From Amycolatopsis roodepoortensis (lineage in GTDB: Bacteria; Actinomycetota; Actinomycetes; Mycobacteriales; Pseudonocardiaceae), in NCBI RefSeq assembly GCF_014873915.1, contig NZ_JADBEJ010000007.1:1-64000 (forward strand): a DNA stretch of 64,000 bases, in the 5' to 3' direction. A program made the translations under genes and the position numbers. Below the pieces are notes generated by a model. That model made no database searches and was not told the origin of the DNA. It saw only the letters and a list, made by a program, of their open reading frames with translations. Shown here piece by piece: positions 8,513 through 17,049 of this stretch (position 1 is the first letter of the stretch; each line of letters begins with the position of its first letter).

Positions 8513-9486
8513 CGGACGAGCATCTTTTCGAGCTGGGCAGCTGGGCCGGTGACGCCACCCGTCCCGGCCGACACACGATCTCTCCGGCCGAACTCGTCGC
8601 CGGGCTGTCCCGCCGGGACCGGGAACGCCGCGTCCGCGCGCTGGTGGATCAGGCCCACGAGATCGTGGACGAAGCCCTGCACACTCATTTCGTCGCCCAC
8701 GAGCTGACCGCGAGCTGTCTGATGTGGTCGGGCGGCAATGACAGCAACGTCCTCGCGCACCTCATGCGCGGCCGCGTCAGCCACGCCGTCCACGCCAACA
8801 CCGGGATCGGGATCGAAGCCACCCGGCAGCATGTCCGGGACACGTGCAGGCAGTGGAAGCTGCCCCTGATCGAGAAGGCCCCCGCCGAGAAGGACAGCTA
8901 CGAACGTTTCGTACTCGCGCACGGCTTCCCCGGCCCGGGGCAGCACGACCGCATGTTCCAGCGGCTCAAGGAACGCACCTTCGACGCCGTCCGCCGCCGT
9001 TTCAACACCGACCCGCGCCGTCAGCGGGTGCTGTTCCTCGCTGGCCGCCGCCGCGAAGAGTCCCGCCGCCGCGGCGGAAACGCCGTCGCCGGGATCGCGC
9101 CGCTGGCGAACTGGACCAAGCTGGACCTCAACACTTACCGGGCGATGCACCCTGACGTGCCCCGTAACGAGGTCGCTGATCTGCTGCACATGTCCGGCGA
9201 ATGCCTCTGCGGCAGCTTCGCCCAACGCGGCGAACTCGCCCACTTGCGCACCTTCTACCCCGAGGTCGCCGCCTACCTCGACGACCTCGGCCGCCGGGCC
9301 CTGGCGAACGGGGTACCGCCTCGACGCTGCGAATGGGGCTGGGGATGGAACCGCACGGCCCGGTCCCGCACCTCCGGGACCGCTTCCTTGAGCAGGCTCT
9401 GCGGCTCGTGCCAGCGAACCGGCCAATTCAGCTTCCGGCAGATGCCAGATAGACACGCCACTCCGAGCCGCCGGACCCCGTCGTGA
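8509..9486 (+). CDS. PAPS-reductase-like (adenine nucleotide alpha hydrolase) protein
   Basis: 325 residues. SGGNDSNVLAHL near residues 75-86 is the pyrophosphate-binding PP-loop (SGGxDS) of PAPS reductases and N-type ATP pyrophosphatases; HANTGIGIEATRQHV and GECLCGSF follow, as in phage and plasmid members of this group. Substrate unknown; nucleotide activation or base modification is possible, but no Dnd partner genes are nearby. The ATG overlaps the preceding stop (ATGA). The TGA stop lies inside palindrome copy 9483-9501. Confidence 0.8.
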   Translation: MTDEHLFELGSWAGDATRPGRHTISPAELVAGLSRRDRERRVRALVDQAHEIVDEALHTHFVAHELTASCLMWSGGNDSNVLAHLMRGRVSHAVHANTGIGIEATRQHVRDTCRQWKLPLIEKAPAEKDSYERFVLAHGFPGPGQHDRMFQRLKERTFDAVRRRFNTDPRRQRVLFLAGRRREESRRRGGNAVAGIAPLANWTKLDLNTYRAMHPDVPRNEVADLLHMSGECLCGSFAQRGELAHLRTFYPEVAAYLDDLGRRALANGVPPRRCEWGWGWNRTARSRTSGTASLSRLCGSCQRTGQFSFRQMPDRHATPSRRTPS

Positions 9487-9501
9487 TCCAGCCTGCATCA
9501 C
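9483..9501 (+). repeat. 19-bp palindrome family, copy 7
   Basis: GTGATCCAGCCTGCATCAC, holds the PAPS-reductase-like stop. Confidence 0.9.
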
Positions 9502-9556
9502 TGTGGTCGACGCGGTCCACGCTTGGTTCACGGACGTGATCAGGTGATGGCAGGCT

Positions 9557-10378
9557 GTGCCCGTGGCTTCCGTGGGCGAAATGATCAAGGCGCTACTCGG
9601 CGCCGTCGAAAAACTCGACGCAGCCCACCAGGCTCTTGAACACGCCCAGCCGGAGTTTGCCGACGCCGAAGCCGCCTACCTCCAGGCCCTCGGCGAGGCC
9701 GGTTACGAGGCGAAGGAGGTATTGACGATCTGCACTTCGGTGCCGCCGAAGGTCACCGAATACCTCGATGAACTCCGCGCCGTTCGCGGCAGGATCATGG
9801 GTTACGTCGACGACCTGCGCGGCGAGCACGGGCCCGCCGCTGCTGAAACCAGCAAGTCGGACGCTGCGGCCAGGCCGTCCTCGCCGGCCGTCACGCCGCC
9901 GTCCTACACGAACCAACATGGTGACGCATACCCGAAAGAGGCGGCAGAGCTCGCGGCGTTGCTGCCGAAGCGATGCCTTCACGGCGCCCCGAAGCAGAAA
10001 ACGGTGGGAGTACCGCGTGTCAACGGCCGGATCGCGCCGCCGATCAGATCGGGCGGCGGGAAGAACGATCCACAGGTGATCGACGCGAAGAAGTTGCTGG
10101 AATCCCTGGGCTTCAGCGAGACACAAGCGGACTTCCTGAAGTACCACGTCGAGGTGAAAGCAGCCGCTCTTGCGCTGAAGTACCCTGGTGTGGAGAAGGT
10201 GGAGATGGCGATCAACAACACGCCATGCGGAACGGAGCAGTTCCAAGGCTTCAAGGCGGTGTGCGACAGGGTGCTGACGATGGCGTTTCCCTCGAACGGA
10301 GCCAAGAGTTTGACGCTGCATGGCTCTTACCAGGACAATCGCCCATTCCGCAAGCACTACGGAAGGCCAGTCACGTGA
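9557..10378 (+). CDS. SCP1.201/DddA-like DNA-cytosine deaminase toxin
   Basis: 273 residues. The N-terminal 90 residues are helical, a Pro/Ser-rich linker follows, and the C-terminal domain has the cytidine-deaminase-fold signature: H197-V-E199 (zinc ligand and catalytic Glu), INNTPC with C224, and C236 as the further zinc ligand. The spacing matches SCP1.201-like deaminases, the group containing the double-strand DNA deaminase toxin DddA. The next gene is an Imm1-like immunity protein overlapping by GTGA. The helical N-terminus suggests a polymorphic toxin delivered by a secretion system. GTG start at 9557; a second GTG at 9563 is possible. Confidence 0.8.
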   Translation: MPVASVGEMIKALLGAVEKLDAAHQALEHAQPEFADAEAAYLQALGEAGYEAKEVLTICTSVPPKVTEYLDELRAVRGRIMGYVDDLRGEHGPAAAETSKSDAAARPSSPAVTPPSYTNQHGDAYPKEAAELAALLPKRCLHGAPKQKTVGVPRVNGRIAPPIRSGGGKNDPQVIDAKKLLESLGFSETQADFLKYHVEVKAAALALKYPGVEKVEMAINNTPCGTEQFQGFKAVCDRVLTMAFPSNGAKSLTLHGSYQDNRPFRKHYGRPVT

Positions 10379-10878
10379 CCAGCACACTGCCCGATCTGGA
10401 CGCGGTCCGGCGTGACAACACGGCGACGGTCGCCACCTTGCGCGCGATTCCCGACGCGATCGGCCTGCTCCGATCCGCGGCCACAGTCGACCCGGATAAC
10501 GGCGAGCCCCTCGGCATCGTGTGGGACTTCTGGAGTCACCACATCGAGGACGACCAGCCGATGATGCGGGTCGGTCTTCGCGGGAACCTCGGCGTGCTGC
10601 GCTGGTACACAGCTGAGGCGTCGTACGCGCCCGCGGGCACCACGGAGCGCGACGGTGACCATGAGTACTGGCATGGCGGATACCCCCAGAGCTGGTGCGA
10701 GGGCGAGGAAATTCCCGCCGAGTACGTCTATGCCGCCGTCGGCGAGTTCATCGCCACTGGTCAGCGCCCCACGGTCATCCGCTGGATCAACACGAAGGAT
10801 GTTCCCAATCTGCGCACGCCCGCGCCTACGGACGAGTCCGAAGCGGCAGAGCAGGTCTGGCGCGCTGCCGCTTCGTAG
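10375..10878 (+). CDS. Imm1-family immunity protein
   Basis: 167 residues with the Imm1-like arrangement LRGNLGVLRWYT, a central S-rich loop, EEIPAEYVYAAVGEFIATGQRP and IRW near the C-terminus. Imm1 proteins protect against deaminase toxins, and this gene overlaps the deaminase stop by GTGA, so the cognate pairing is strong by context. The start is GTG 10375. The gene ends shortly before palindrome copy 10915-10933, which separates it from a convergent minus-strand gene. Confidence 0.75.
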   Translation: MTSTLPDLDAVRRDNTATVATLRAIPDAIGLLRSAATVDPDNGEPLGIVWDFWSHHIEDDQPMMRVGLRGNLGVLRWYTAEASYAPAGTTERDGDHEYWHGGYPQSWCEGEEIPAEYVYAAVGEFIATGQRPTVIRWINTKDVPNLRTPAPTDESEAAEQVWRAAAS

Positions 10879-10914
10879 TACCTGGGCAGGCACAGGAAGT
10901 CGCCAGCACATGCC

Positions 10915-10933
10915 GTGATCCAGCCTGCATCAC
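10915..10933 (+). repeat. 19-bp palindrome family, copy 8
   Basis: GTGATCCAGCCTGCATCAC, between convergent genes; gives the minus-strand stop. Confidence 0.9.
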
Positions 10934-11079
10934 TCTGAGGCCGGGCCAGGCTGAGCAGCGGCCTCGCCGAGACCGGGCTGCATACAGATCCGGTACAAGC
11001 AGTCCCAGCAGAGAACCCCTCCGGGCCCGGCGGGCTTTCCGCATCCACAGCGCTTTGGTCGACGTGCTTCCTGCTCCAT
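10930..11079 (-). CDS. Small Cys-rich (zinc-ribbon-like) protein
   Basis: 49 residues with CGCGKPAGPGGVLCWDC, a CxC...CxxC pattern that suggests a single zinc site. Its stop codon lies inside palindrome copy 10915-10933. The region upstream of ATG 11079 has TATCAT about 8 nt before the start and no well-spaced Shine-Dalgarno, suggesting leaderless transcription divergent from the GNAT-like gene at 11120. Short length limits certainty. Confidence 0.5.
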   Translation of the reverse strand: MEQEARRPKRCGCGKPAGPGGVLCWDCLYRICMQPGLGEAAAQPGPASE

Positions 11080-11119
11080 ACTCCCGATGATATGCGAAAA
11101 CCGTCGTACACTCGCACGC

Positions 11120-11803
11120 ATGTTCGAGAAACCCATGGACACCGTGCCGGAGGAGCGGCTGCCCCTTCGCCCGGGACGGATCACGGAGACGCCCGCACGC
11201 TGCCCCTGGGGCTGCGACCTGCGGATCGTCACGGCGACGTCGACGTGGTCGCATTGGTATCGGGCGCCGGAACGGACGTGCGAGGCGTGCCGTCAGGTAC
11301 CCGGCGCCGGCGGGCCCGGCCGCGGGTCCTGGGTGACCATCGACACGGCGGTGCCGAATCAGAAGCCCGCGAGTGAGGCCGACGGATTGGCGTTGTCGCT
11401 GATCGTGACTCCGCCGGACGTTCCTGCCGGGCCCGGACGGATTTCGTTGGTGCATCACGGGGACACGTTCGGGTCCATCGATCTGTCGTTGTGCCGGACG
11501 TGCTCGACGGCGCTCGTCCTGGCGCTCACCGTGAACGTCGAGCGGCGGCAGATGGGCGTGGGGCGGGTTCTGGTCTCCGCGGCCCGCGCGCGGTGCACCG
11601 GCTACGCGGTCACGATGGTGCCGTTCCGGGATCCGGTGTCGACCTTGTTCTGGGCCCGGGTCGGGTTCTTGGGCGAGGTCGGCCCGAAGGCCTGCACGCA
11701 CCAGTGGAATGCGGGCGTCAGCGGTGATGGCAGCTGGGAATTCGCGGCCTATCAGGCGAACAACGGCGTTCCGGGGCGTGTTCACAGGACCCCCAGCTCG
11801 TGA
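11120..11803 (+). CDS. GNAT-like acetyltransferase domain protein
   Basis: 227 residues. An N-terminal part with paired cysteines (CPWGC, CEAC) is followed by a C-terminal region with VERRQMGVGRVLV and STLFWARVGF, resembling the acetyl-CoA pyrophosphate loop (R/QxxGxG/A) and terminal strand of GNAT N-acetyltransferases. Substrate unknown. ATG 11120 is preferred because a TACACT -10-like box lies 7 nt upstream, consistent with a leaderless transcript; ATG 11135 is an alternative. It shares a divergent promoter with the small Cys-rich gene. Confidence 0.65.
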   Translation: MFEKPMDTVPEERLPLRPGRITETPARCPWGCDLRIVTATSTWSHWYRAPERTCEACRQVPGAGGPGRGSWVTIDTAVPNQKPASEADGLALSLIVTPPDVPAGPGRISLVHHGDTFGSIDLSLCRTCSTALVLALTVNVERRQMGVGRVLVSAARARCTGYAVTMVPFRDPVSTLFWARVGFLGEVGPKACTHQWNAGVSGDGSWEFAAYQANNGVPGRVHRTPSS

Positions 11804-11854
11804 AGCTGGATCTGCTCCGTCCGCAACGGCCTAGTCCGCCCGCCGGTCGCGGTG

Positions 11855-11873
11855 ATGATGCAGCGTGGATCAC
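11855..11873 (+). repeat. 19-bp palindrome family, copy 9
   Basis: ATGATGCAGCGTGGATCAC, 16 bp from copy 10, opposite polarity. Confidence 0.85.
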
Positions 11874-11888
11874 CAGGGCCACGCCGGG

Positions 11889-11907
11889 ATGATCCAGGCT
11901 GCATCAC
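11889..11907 (+). repeat. 19-bp palindrome family, copy 10
   Basis: ATGATCCAGGCTGCATCAC, gives the stop of minus gene 11904-12134. Confidence 0.9.
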
Positions 11908-12134
11908 CCGGGCGCGGCTGGTCGCACTCGTTCGAGTTTCCTCACGCGTCGGGTAAGGGCTTCGACCTGCTGTTCGAGTGCCTGGATCCTCGCGATTTGC
12001 TCGCCGAGCCGCGCGGCGATGTTGTCGTCGTCCGCGGGTTTCTCCTCGTCCGGGGTGGGGTGGCTGGCGGGATTGAGCACGTGGGCGGCCGCTGCCGCTG
12101 CGGCGGGGAGCGGACTGTTCTCGTCGCCGGTCAC
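11904..12134 (-). CDS. Small coiled-coil protein
   Basis: 76 residues: an Ala-rich N-terminus, then a predicted coiled coil (IARIQALEQQVEALTRRVR) near the C-terminus. GTG 12134 overlaps the stop of the upstream coiled-coil gene (GTGA), so the two are coupled and may form a complex. The stop codon lies inside palindrome copy 11889-11907. Function unknown. Confidence 0.65.
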   Translation of the reverse strand: MTGDENSPLPAAAAAAAHVLNPASHPTPDEEKPADDDNIAARLGEQIARIQALEQQVEALTRRVRKLERVRPAAPG

Positions 12135-13441
12135 CGCGACTTCTTGGGGGTCTGGGTCTGCTCGGCGGCCGGCGAGGGCGCGGGCGCGGGCTTCGCCGTC
12201 TCGGTGGGTGCGGCGCTGTCGTGCTGGGCCTCGGCGGGCGTGGCGACGCGCTGAGCGGCGGCGAGGGCCTGGGCTCCTTCCGGATCGGTGAGGACGACGT
12301 CGGGTTCTTCGGCTCCGGCCGTTTCGGCCGGAGTCGCGCCCGGTGCCGCGACGTTGTCGGCTTCGGCTGCCGGTTGCTCGGGCCCGGGTGCTGGGGGAGC
12401 GGGGTTCTGGTTCTCGGTGTGCACCGGTTCCTGCGGGTTCTGTGGGACCGGCCCGGTCTCGGGGCGCGGCCGGTGTGCGTCGTAGTCCTGGCGGGCGCTC
12501 TTGAGCGACGCCAGAGCGGTCTGGTACTCGGCCGTGGTGTTCTCGACACGCCGGTCTGCTTTGGCGACGGCGGCGATGCCCCGGCTGACTTCCTCCTCGG
12601 CGCGGTTGGCGATATCGGCTGCGCGTTTCCTTTCCCAGTCGGGCCGGTTGCTCGCGGCCAACTCGTCGTAGTCCTGCCGTTTGGTGGCGGCGTCCTGCTT
12701 GAGCCATTCGAGACGGCGTTCTTGCTCGGCGAGGTCGGCGACGGCTTCGCGCGCGGTGCTGTTCGCGCGGTCGGCGCGCTCGCTGAGCTGCTCGACGCGG
12801 TTGGCCCGGCGTTCCTGGTCCCGCGCGGCAGACTCCGCGGCCCGTTTCGCCTCGCGGTCGGCCTGCTCGGCGCGGCGGTCTTGATCCCGCGCGGTCTGCT
12901 CCCGGCGGCGCTGCTCGTCCCGCTCGCCCTGTTCCTTGGCGCGTTTCTCGTCGCGGGCCTGTTCCCGCTCGTCCATCTCCTTCCGGCGTGCCTGGTCACG
13001 CTCGGCTTGCTCCTTGGCGCGTTTCTCGTCGCGGGCTTTCTCCCGCTCGTCCATCTCGGCGCGGCGTTCCTTGTCGCGCTCGGCCTGCTCGGTTCGGCGC
13101 TGCTCGTCGCGCTCGGCCTGTTCCTTGGCGCGTTTCTCGTCGCGGGCTTTCTCCCGCTCGTCCATCTCGGCGCGGCGTTCCTTGTCGCGCTCGGCCTGCT
13201 CGGTTCGGCGCTGCTCGTCCCGCTCGGCCTGCTCGGTGCGGCGCGCCAGATCTCGTTCTTCTTGCTCCTGGCGCCGCTCGGCTTTGTCGAGCTCCCGCTG
13301 GCGCTCGCGTTCCTCTTCGGCCTGGATGCGCTGGAGCATGTCGAGGTGGAGCAGGCGCAGCTGCGCGAGGGTCTGGGCGACGGCGGCGGTGTCGCGCAGG
13401 GGCGCGCTGGGCAGGGTCTCGAGTTCGTTGTTCGCGGGCAT
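12131..13441 (-). CDS. Highly charged coiled-coil protein of the mobilization region
   Basis: 436 residues. From about residue 40 to 230 it is a nearly uninterrupted Glu/Arg-rich helix with an internal repeat based on AERDxxRRxEMDEREKARDE, producing strong DNA-level tandem repetition at about 12.9-13.3 kb. The C-terminal 150 residues are Pro/Ala/Thr-rich and probably disordered. It lies downstream of the relaxase, so a role in DNA processing, partition or stabilisation is plausible but not shown. Low complexity rules out family assignment from sequence alone. Confidence 0.75.
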   Translation of the reverse strand: MPANNELETLPSAPLRDTAAVAQTLAQLRLLHLDMLQRIQAEEERERQRELDKAERRQEQEERDLARRTEQAERDEQRRTEQAERDKERRAEMDEREKARDEKRAKEQAERDEQRRTEQAERDKERRAEMDEREKARDEKRAKEQAERDQARRKEMDEREQARDEKRAKEQGERDEQRRREQTARDQDRRAEQADREAKRAAESAARDQERRANRVEQLSERADRANSTAREAVADLAEQERRLEWLKQDAATKRQDYDELAASNRPDWERKRAADIANRAEEEVSRGIAAVAKADRRVENTTAEYQTALASLKSARQDYDAHRPRPETGPVPQNPQEPVHTENQNPAPPAPGPEQPAAEADNVAAPGATPAETAGAEEPDVVLTDPEGAQALAAAQRVATPAEAQHDSAAPTETAKPAPAPSPAAEQTQTPKKSR

Positions 13442-13464
13442 GGGCGTCTCCCCGGATCGGTGGG

Positions 13465-14931
13465 TCAGCGACGTCGCGGAACGTCCGTCGGCGTTTGAGG
13501 CCGGGGGATCGTCCTGGCGGCGCTGGTGTCGATCCCGGCTACGCCCTGCCGGGGTGTGACCGGCCGTGTGGCGGCCGGACGGTGTGGGGTGGTGAGTGCG
13601 CGGCGGGCTTGGAGCACGTGCTCGCGCGCGGTGAAGGCCGCGTGAGCGGCGGCTCGCCGGTCGGCGAGCTCGTGCCAGGCCTCCACCTGCACCAGAACCG
13701 ACGCTACCGCGATCACGATGCGCACGGCGACGTCCCGGTCCGGATCGTCCTCACCGGACTGGTTGACGAGGATTCCGGCGCTGACACGAAGATCGCGCGC
13801 CATCTGCGCGACAGGGCCGGGGGAGGAGGACGGGATCATCGGCGCGTGCGCGGCGAGCCGTCCGGCGCGGTCGGCGGCTTCGGCGGCCGCGCGGAGCTCG
13901 TCGAGGTCGGTGTAGGCCGCGGCGGCGTGAAGGACGTCGCGGGTGGCTTTCCCAATGGTTCTGAATTCGTCGTCGGTGAGTTCGTCGGGGGCGTTGGCGG
14001 CGGCGCGTTCGAGCGCGTCGACGGCGGCGGAGACGGCCTCCGGTGTGTGGTCGGCGGCGCTGTTCCACGCGGTCCGGAGCTCGTCGAGGCGGAGTTCGGG
14101 CGCGAGTTTCCCGAGTTGGTACAGGATCGGGCGCCCGGTGCTGTCGGTGCGGATGCCGACGCGGTAGTCGAGCAGGGCGCCGGTGGGGTCGCGGTGTTCG
14201 GCGACGGTGATCCCGGCGGCGCGGAGCCGGTCGACGAAGCCCTGTTCGGCTCCGGCTTCGAGGGCGATCACGGTGCACCAGTGCCGTAGCCGCGCGGTGT
14301 CGGGCAGCGCGTGCCGGTCTCCGTCGACGGCGTGCCGTTCGGCTTTCGCTCGGCTGGCCTCGGCTTGGTGGTAGGGCCTGCGCGCGGTGCCGTCCGCCGA
14401 TCCGGTCGGCGTCAGCCCGTACCGGGCTTCGTACTCGTGCCGCATGTCTTCCCAGGCCCGGGTGTAGTTGATCCAGCCTGCATCACGGCCGTTCTCGCGG
14501 ATCCGGGAGTAGGTGATGTGGATGCCGGTGTCGTCGTGGCGGGTCGCGATCCAGCGCACTGCGGCGCCGTCGTCCGGGCCGTTCCACAAACCGGAGCGGC
14601 GCATGGTCGTTTCCGCGATCTCGCGCCACTGGTCATCGGTGAGGACGGGGTCGTCGTCGTGGTTGGCGACGATGATGTGCCCGGTTTGGCCGGTCGGGGA
14701 GACGCCGGCGAGCCGGGCGGGGAGGTCGAGGGTGCTCGCCATGTCGCGCACCGACTGCCCGCCATCGGTGCGCGGTACGGGCGTGTGGATCTCGGGGACT
14801 CCGTCCCAGCTGGCGATGGTGCGCGGGTCGACGTGCTCGGTTCCGCCGCGCTCGGGCCCGACGCCCGGCCCGTAGAGGTAGGAGAGAAGCCCTGTGGTGT
14901 TCGACCCGCTCGGGGCCGCGTGCACGATCAT
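13465..14931 (-). CDS. Relaxase (mobilization nuclease)
   Basis: 488 residues. The N-terminal 150 residues match actinobacterial relaxase/mobilization nucleases: HAAPSGSNTTGLLSYL, GHIIVANHDDD, then RHDDTGIHITYSR around residues 128-140, which supplies the metal-binding histidines of the HxDxxxxHxH type in degenerate form. It would nick oriT and lead the strand into the T4SS. The C-terminal half is helical and Ala-rich. Palindrome copy 14468-14486 lies in frame just after the histidine motif and encodes DAGWIN. The MobC-like gene lies 8 nt upstream. ATG 14931 is supported by the family N-terminus. Confidence 0.85.
   Translation of the reverse strand: MIVHAAPSGSNTTGLLSYLYGPGVGPERGGTEHVDPRTIASWDGVPEIHTPVPRTDGGQSVRDMASTLDLPARLAGVSPTGQTGHIIVANHDDDPVLTDDQWREIAETTMRRSGLWNGPDDGAAVRWIATRHDDTGIHITYSRIRENGRDAGWINYTRAWEDMRHEYEARYGLTPTGSADGTARRPYHQAEASRAKAERHAVDGDRHALPDTARLRHWCTVIALEAGAEQGFVDRLRAAGITVAEHRDPTGALLDYRVGIRTDSTGRPILYQLGKLAPELRLDELRTAWNSAADHTPEAVSAAVDALERAAANAPDELTDDEFRTIGKATRDVLHAAAAYTDLDELRAAAEAADRAGRLAAHAPMIPSSSPGPVAQMARDLRVSAGILVNQSGEDDPDRDVAVRIVIAVASVLVQVEAWHELADRRAAAHAAFTAREHVLQARRALTTPHRPAATRPVTPRQGVAGIDTSAARTIPRPQTPTDVPRRR
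14468..14486 (+). repeat. 19-bp palindrome family, copy 11
   Basis: TTGATCCAGCCTGCATCAC, in frame in the relaxase. Confidence 0.9.
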
Positions 14932-14939
14932 GGAACGCT

Positions 14940-15374
14940 CTATCTCGGCGCGATGAGGTCGGCGAGGCGGTTGGTGACGTGGTTGTGCCGGGAGAGCTGG
15001 GTGCGCAGGTAGGTCAGCGCCGCGTGGAGGGCTTGTGTGGTCGGGGAGACTCCGGAGTTCGCGGTCGCGGCGAGCTGATTCAACGACCCGGCGACCGATG
15101 CCAGTAACCGGCGTACTCGCGTCTGCTCGGCGAGGACCTGACGAATCAGGGTGACCTGTTCGGCGGTGAGCCCGGCGGGGCCGCGTCCCTCGGTGAGCCG
15201 GTAGCGGCCGCTGGCGACGGCGAGCGCGGCTTGGGCGATGAACGTGACCGGCGACTGGCCGCGCGCGGCGGCTGCGGTCTCGATGACGAGGAGTTCGGAC
15301 GGCGCCCAGTCGATCGGCGCGGTTCGTTTGGTGCGGGTTTCGCCGTCGAGGCGACCCCTTCGCCGGGTCGTCAT
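14940..15374 (-). CDS. MobC-like mobilization accessory protein
   Basis: 144 residues. A basic N-terminus with a ribbon-helix-helix-like region (about 20-60) is followed by a C-terminal helix (LLASVAGSLNQLAATAN...ALTYLRTQLSRHNHVTNRL) typical of MobC-type accessory proteins that bind oriT and help the relaxase melt the nick region. Eight nucleotides separate it from the relaxase start. The likely oriT lies immediately upstream. Confidence 0.8.
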   Translation of the reverse strand: MTTRRRGRLDGETRTKRTAPIDWAPSELLVIETAAAARGQSPVTFIAQAALAVASGRYRLTEGRGPAGLTAEQVTLIRQVLAEQTRVRRLLASVAGSLNQLAATANSGVSPTTQALHAALTYLRTQLSRHNHVTNRLADLIAPR

Positions 15375-15480
15375 GCAGCTGGCTCCCTCTACCCCCTTGG
15401 GTCCAGCGTGCCACGACGTGCGGCGGTAGTGCCGTGTTTTCCTATGGAAAACACTATCTTGCTCCTGAGAACCAGACGTG
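15375..15480. other. Candidate origin of transfer (oriT)
   Basis: Intergenic DNA upstream of the MobC-like gene, where oriT usually lies. It contains a perfect inverted repeat, GTGTTTTCC (15434-15442) and GGAAAACAC (15446-15454) with a 3-nt loop, preceded by GTGCC/GTGCGG-rich sequence. The nick site cannot be defined by eye. The region also presumably holds the mob operon promoter. Confidence 0.45.
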
Positions 15481-15594
15481 TTCAGCCTCAATGAAGCTTC
15501 TTCAGTGGGAACCCAACAAGCATTCGCCTGCGCTGAAGGAAAAGGCGTTGGGTTCGCGACGAACCCAGTCGTGCGACGACGGCAGGGACGGCGA
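15481..15594. other. Intergenic DNA without recognised feature
   Basis: This stretch separates the candidate oriT from the end of the zinc-ribbon recombinase gene. It lies upstream of no plus-strand gene. No hairpin, repeat copy or convincing short gene was seen. Confidence 0.4.
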
Positions 15595-17049
15595 TCATCG
15601 GTCCGGAGTGGAGGGTGCGTCCGGCTGTTCGATTGGCCGGGACGCGAGCGTGCGGGCGATCTCGGAGTAGTCGATGGCCGTCTGCATGCTGAGGCCGAAC
15701 GCGGCCGCGAGGTGTAGCGGATCGGCGTCGACGGCCAGGGCTTCGGACAGGATGCGGTCGGCGCGCAGTCGCTCCAGCGGGATGTCGCGCATGGCCAGGT
15801 GCCAGGACAGGTAGTAGTCGCTGACCGGACCGCTCCCGGCAGCGGATACGCGGCTGAGCAGCACGTGCCTGTTGCCAGTGTGCGGCCACTTCCGGCGTCG
15901 CTGGACAAGCCAGTTCCGAAGCAGCCGATGCACCAGATCGGGCATCGGGCGGGCCGCTCCGGCGATGCGGATCCGCTTCCAGCGGAAGTCCAGATCGTCC
16001 AGGGTGAGCGTTCGGACCGCCGTCGCGCGGACGGCGTAGACGGCGACCAGGCCGACGACGAGCCGTTGCAGCGGAGAGACAGCGGCCTGCCGAATCGTGG
16101 CAGCTTCGGCTTCGTCCAGCGGCACTGTTTGGCGCTTCGGTGCGCGTCCGACGTGGACTTTCCGGGCGGGATCGGCGAAGGAAACCCTTGCGCGGCGGGC
16201 GAAGGCGAACAGGGAGCGCAGCGAGGTGAACGTGCCCGCCCGCTCGTGTCCGCGCTGGGCGTCCAGCACGGCGCGGACGTCGGCTTCGGTGACCTCCCGG
16301 AGGTGTTCGTAGGTGCGGGACCAGGTTTGCAGGTGCGGGTGCGTGCGGCCGAAGTAGGCGTAGAGGGTGCTGCGGGCTCGTGGTTTCGTCCTGGGGCCGC
16401 CGTCGTTCAGCTCCCGTAACCAGGCCCGGACCGGATCTCGGAATCCGTCCGGCAGATCGGCGGTCTTGCGATCGATCCAGGCGTGCATCGTCGGCACCGT
16501 GTCTTCGCGCAGCACGTCGTGCTCGGCCAGGACGGCCGCGACAACCGGCCACTCCGCAGAGCTGGGCAGCGCGGCCCGGACCCGGCTGAGCGCCACTGCG
16601 GCACCGGTTTCCGGCGTGGTGAGGACGTGATGCAGCTCGGCAACCGCCCGCCCGACAGTGACCGGCGGCCAGCCCGCCCCGGCGGCCCGTTCCGCGAGAC
16701 CGGCCAAGGCGGCACGGTGCTGGGCGGGCAGCGCGGGGTCGGCCAGGGCGTCGTCGACGGACACCGGCGAGGGCTTGGCCCGGGAGCGATTGCGGGACGG
16801 CTCGCAGGTCTGGCAATACAAGCGCGGACGACCGGCAGGATGAGGGACCGGTGCGATCGTGCCGCCGCAACGGCGGCACGATCGCGGCAGCGGAGGTTCG
16901 GGCAGGCCCCGGCGCCGCGCGGCGGCGGACGGTCGGCAGGCCAGGCAGAACTCGCGGGGACGACCACCCCGGCGATTCGTGCCCGTTTCGATCGGCTCGC
17001 CGCAGCCCCGGCAGGTCCGTGCCGTCGCGGGCGCAATCGGATCGGTCAC
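15595..17049 (-). CDS. Zinc-ribbon tyrosine recombinase-like protein (degenerate active site)
   Basis: 484 residues. Two N-terminal CxxC...CxxC zinc ribbons (about residues 13-40 and 56-85) precede a phage-integrase-like fold: the Arg I box appears as AVRATAVRTLTLDDLD and the C-terminal Tyr as MQTAIDYSEI. The HxxR box is not recognisable (RADRILSEAL), so activity is uncertain. It overlaps the XRE-like gene by ATGA and forms a three-gene operon with the full recombinase further upstream. It may be an accessory partner of that enzyme. Confidence 0.7.
   Translation of the reverse strand: MTDPIAPATARTCRGCGEPIETGTNRRGGRPREFCLACRPSAAARRRGLPEPPLPRSCRRCGGTIAPVPHPAGRPRLYCQTCEPSRNRSRAKPSPVSVDDALADPALPAQHRAALAGLAERAAGAGWPPVTVGRAVAELHHVLTTPETGAAVALSRVRAALPSSAEWPVVAAVLAEHDVLREDTVPTMHAWIDRKTADLPDGFRDPVRAWLRELNDGGPRTKPRARSTLYAYFGRTHPHLQTWSRTYEHLREVTEADVRAVLDAQRGHERAGTFTSLRSLFAFARRARVSFADPARKVHVGRAPKRQTVPLDEAEAATIRQAAVSPLQRLVVGLVAVYAVRATAVRTLTLDDLDFRWKRIRIAGAARPMPDLVHRLLRNWLVQRRRKWPHTGNRHVLLSRVSAAGSGPVSDYYLSWHLAMRDIPLERLRADRILSEALAVDADPLHLAAAFGLSMQTAIDYSEIARTLASRPIEQPDAPSTPDR

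Noticed and set aside
8509..9486. DndC phosphorothioation gene
   Set aside because: The PP-loop is present, but no DndA/B/D/E partner is nearby and the conserved C-terminal pattern differs.
9545..9563. Possible further 19-mer copy
   Set aside because: Only GTGAT and CAGGCTG are kept, with an extra base; too degenerate.
12900..13300. Strong DNA repetition in the mobilization region
   Set aside because: It is explained by the heptad-like repeats of the coiled-coil protein.
16627..16645. GTGATGCAGCTCGG as a 19-mer copy
   Set aside because: Only the left half matches; it lies in coding sequence of the recombinase-like gene.
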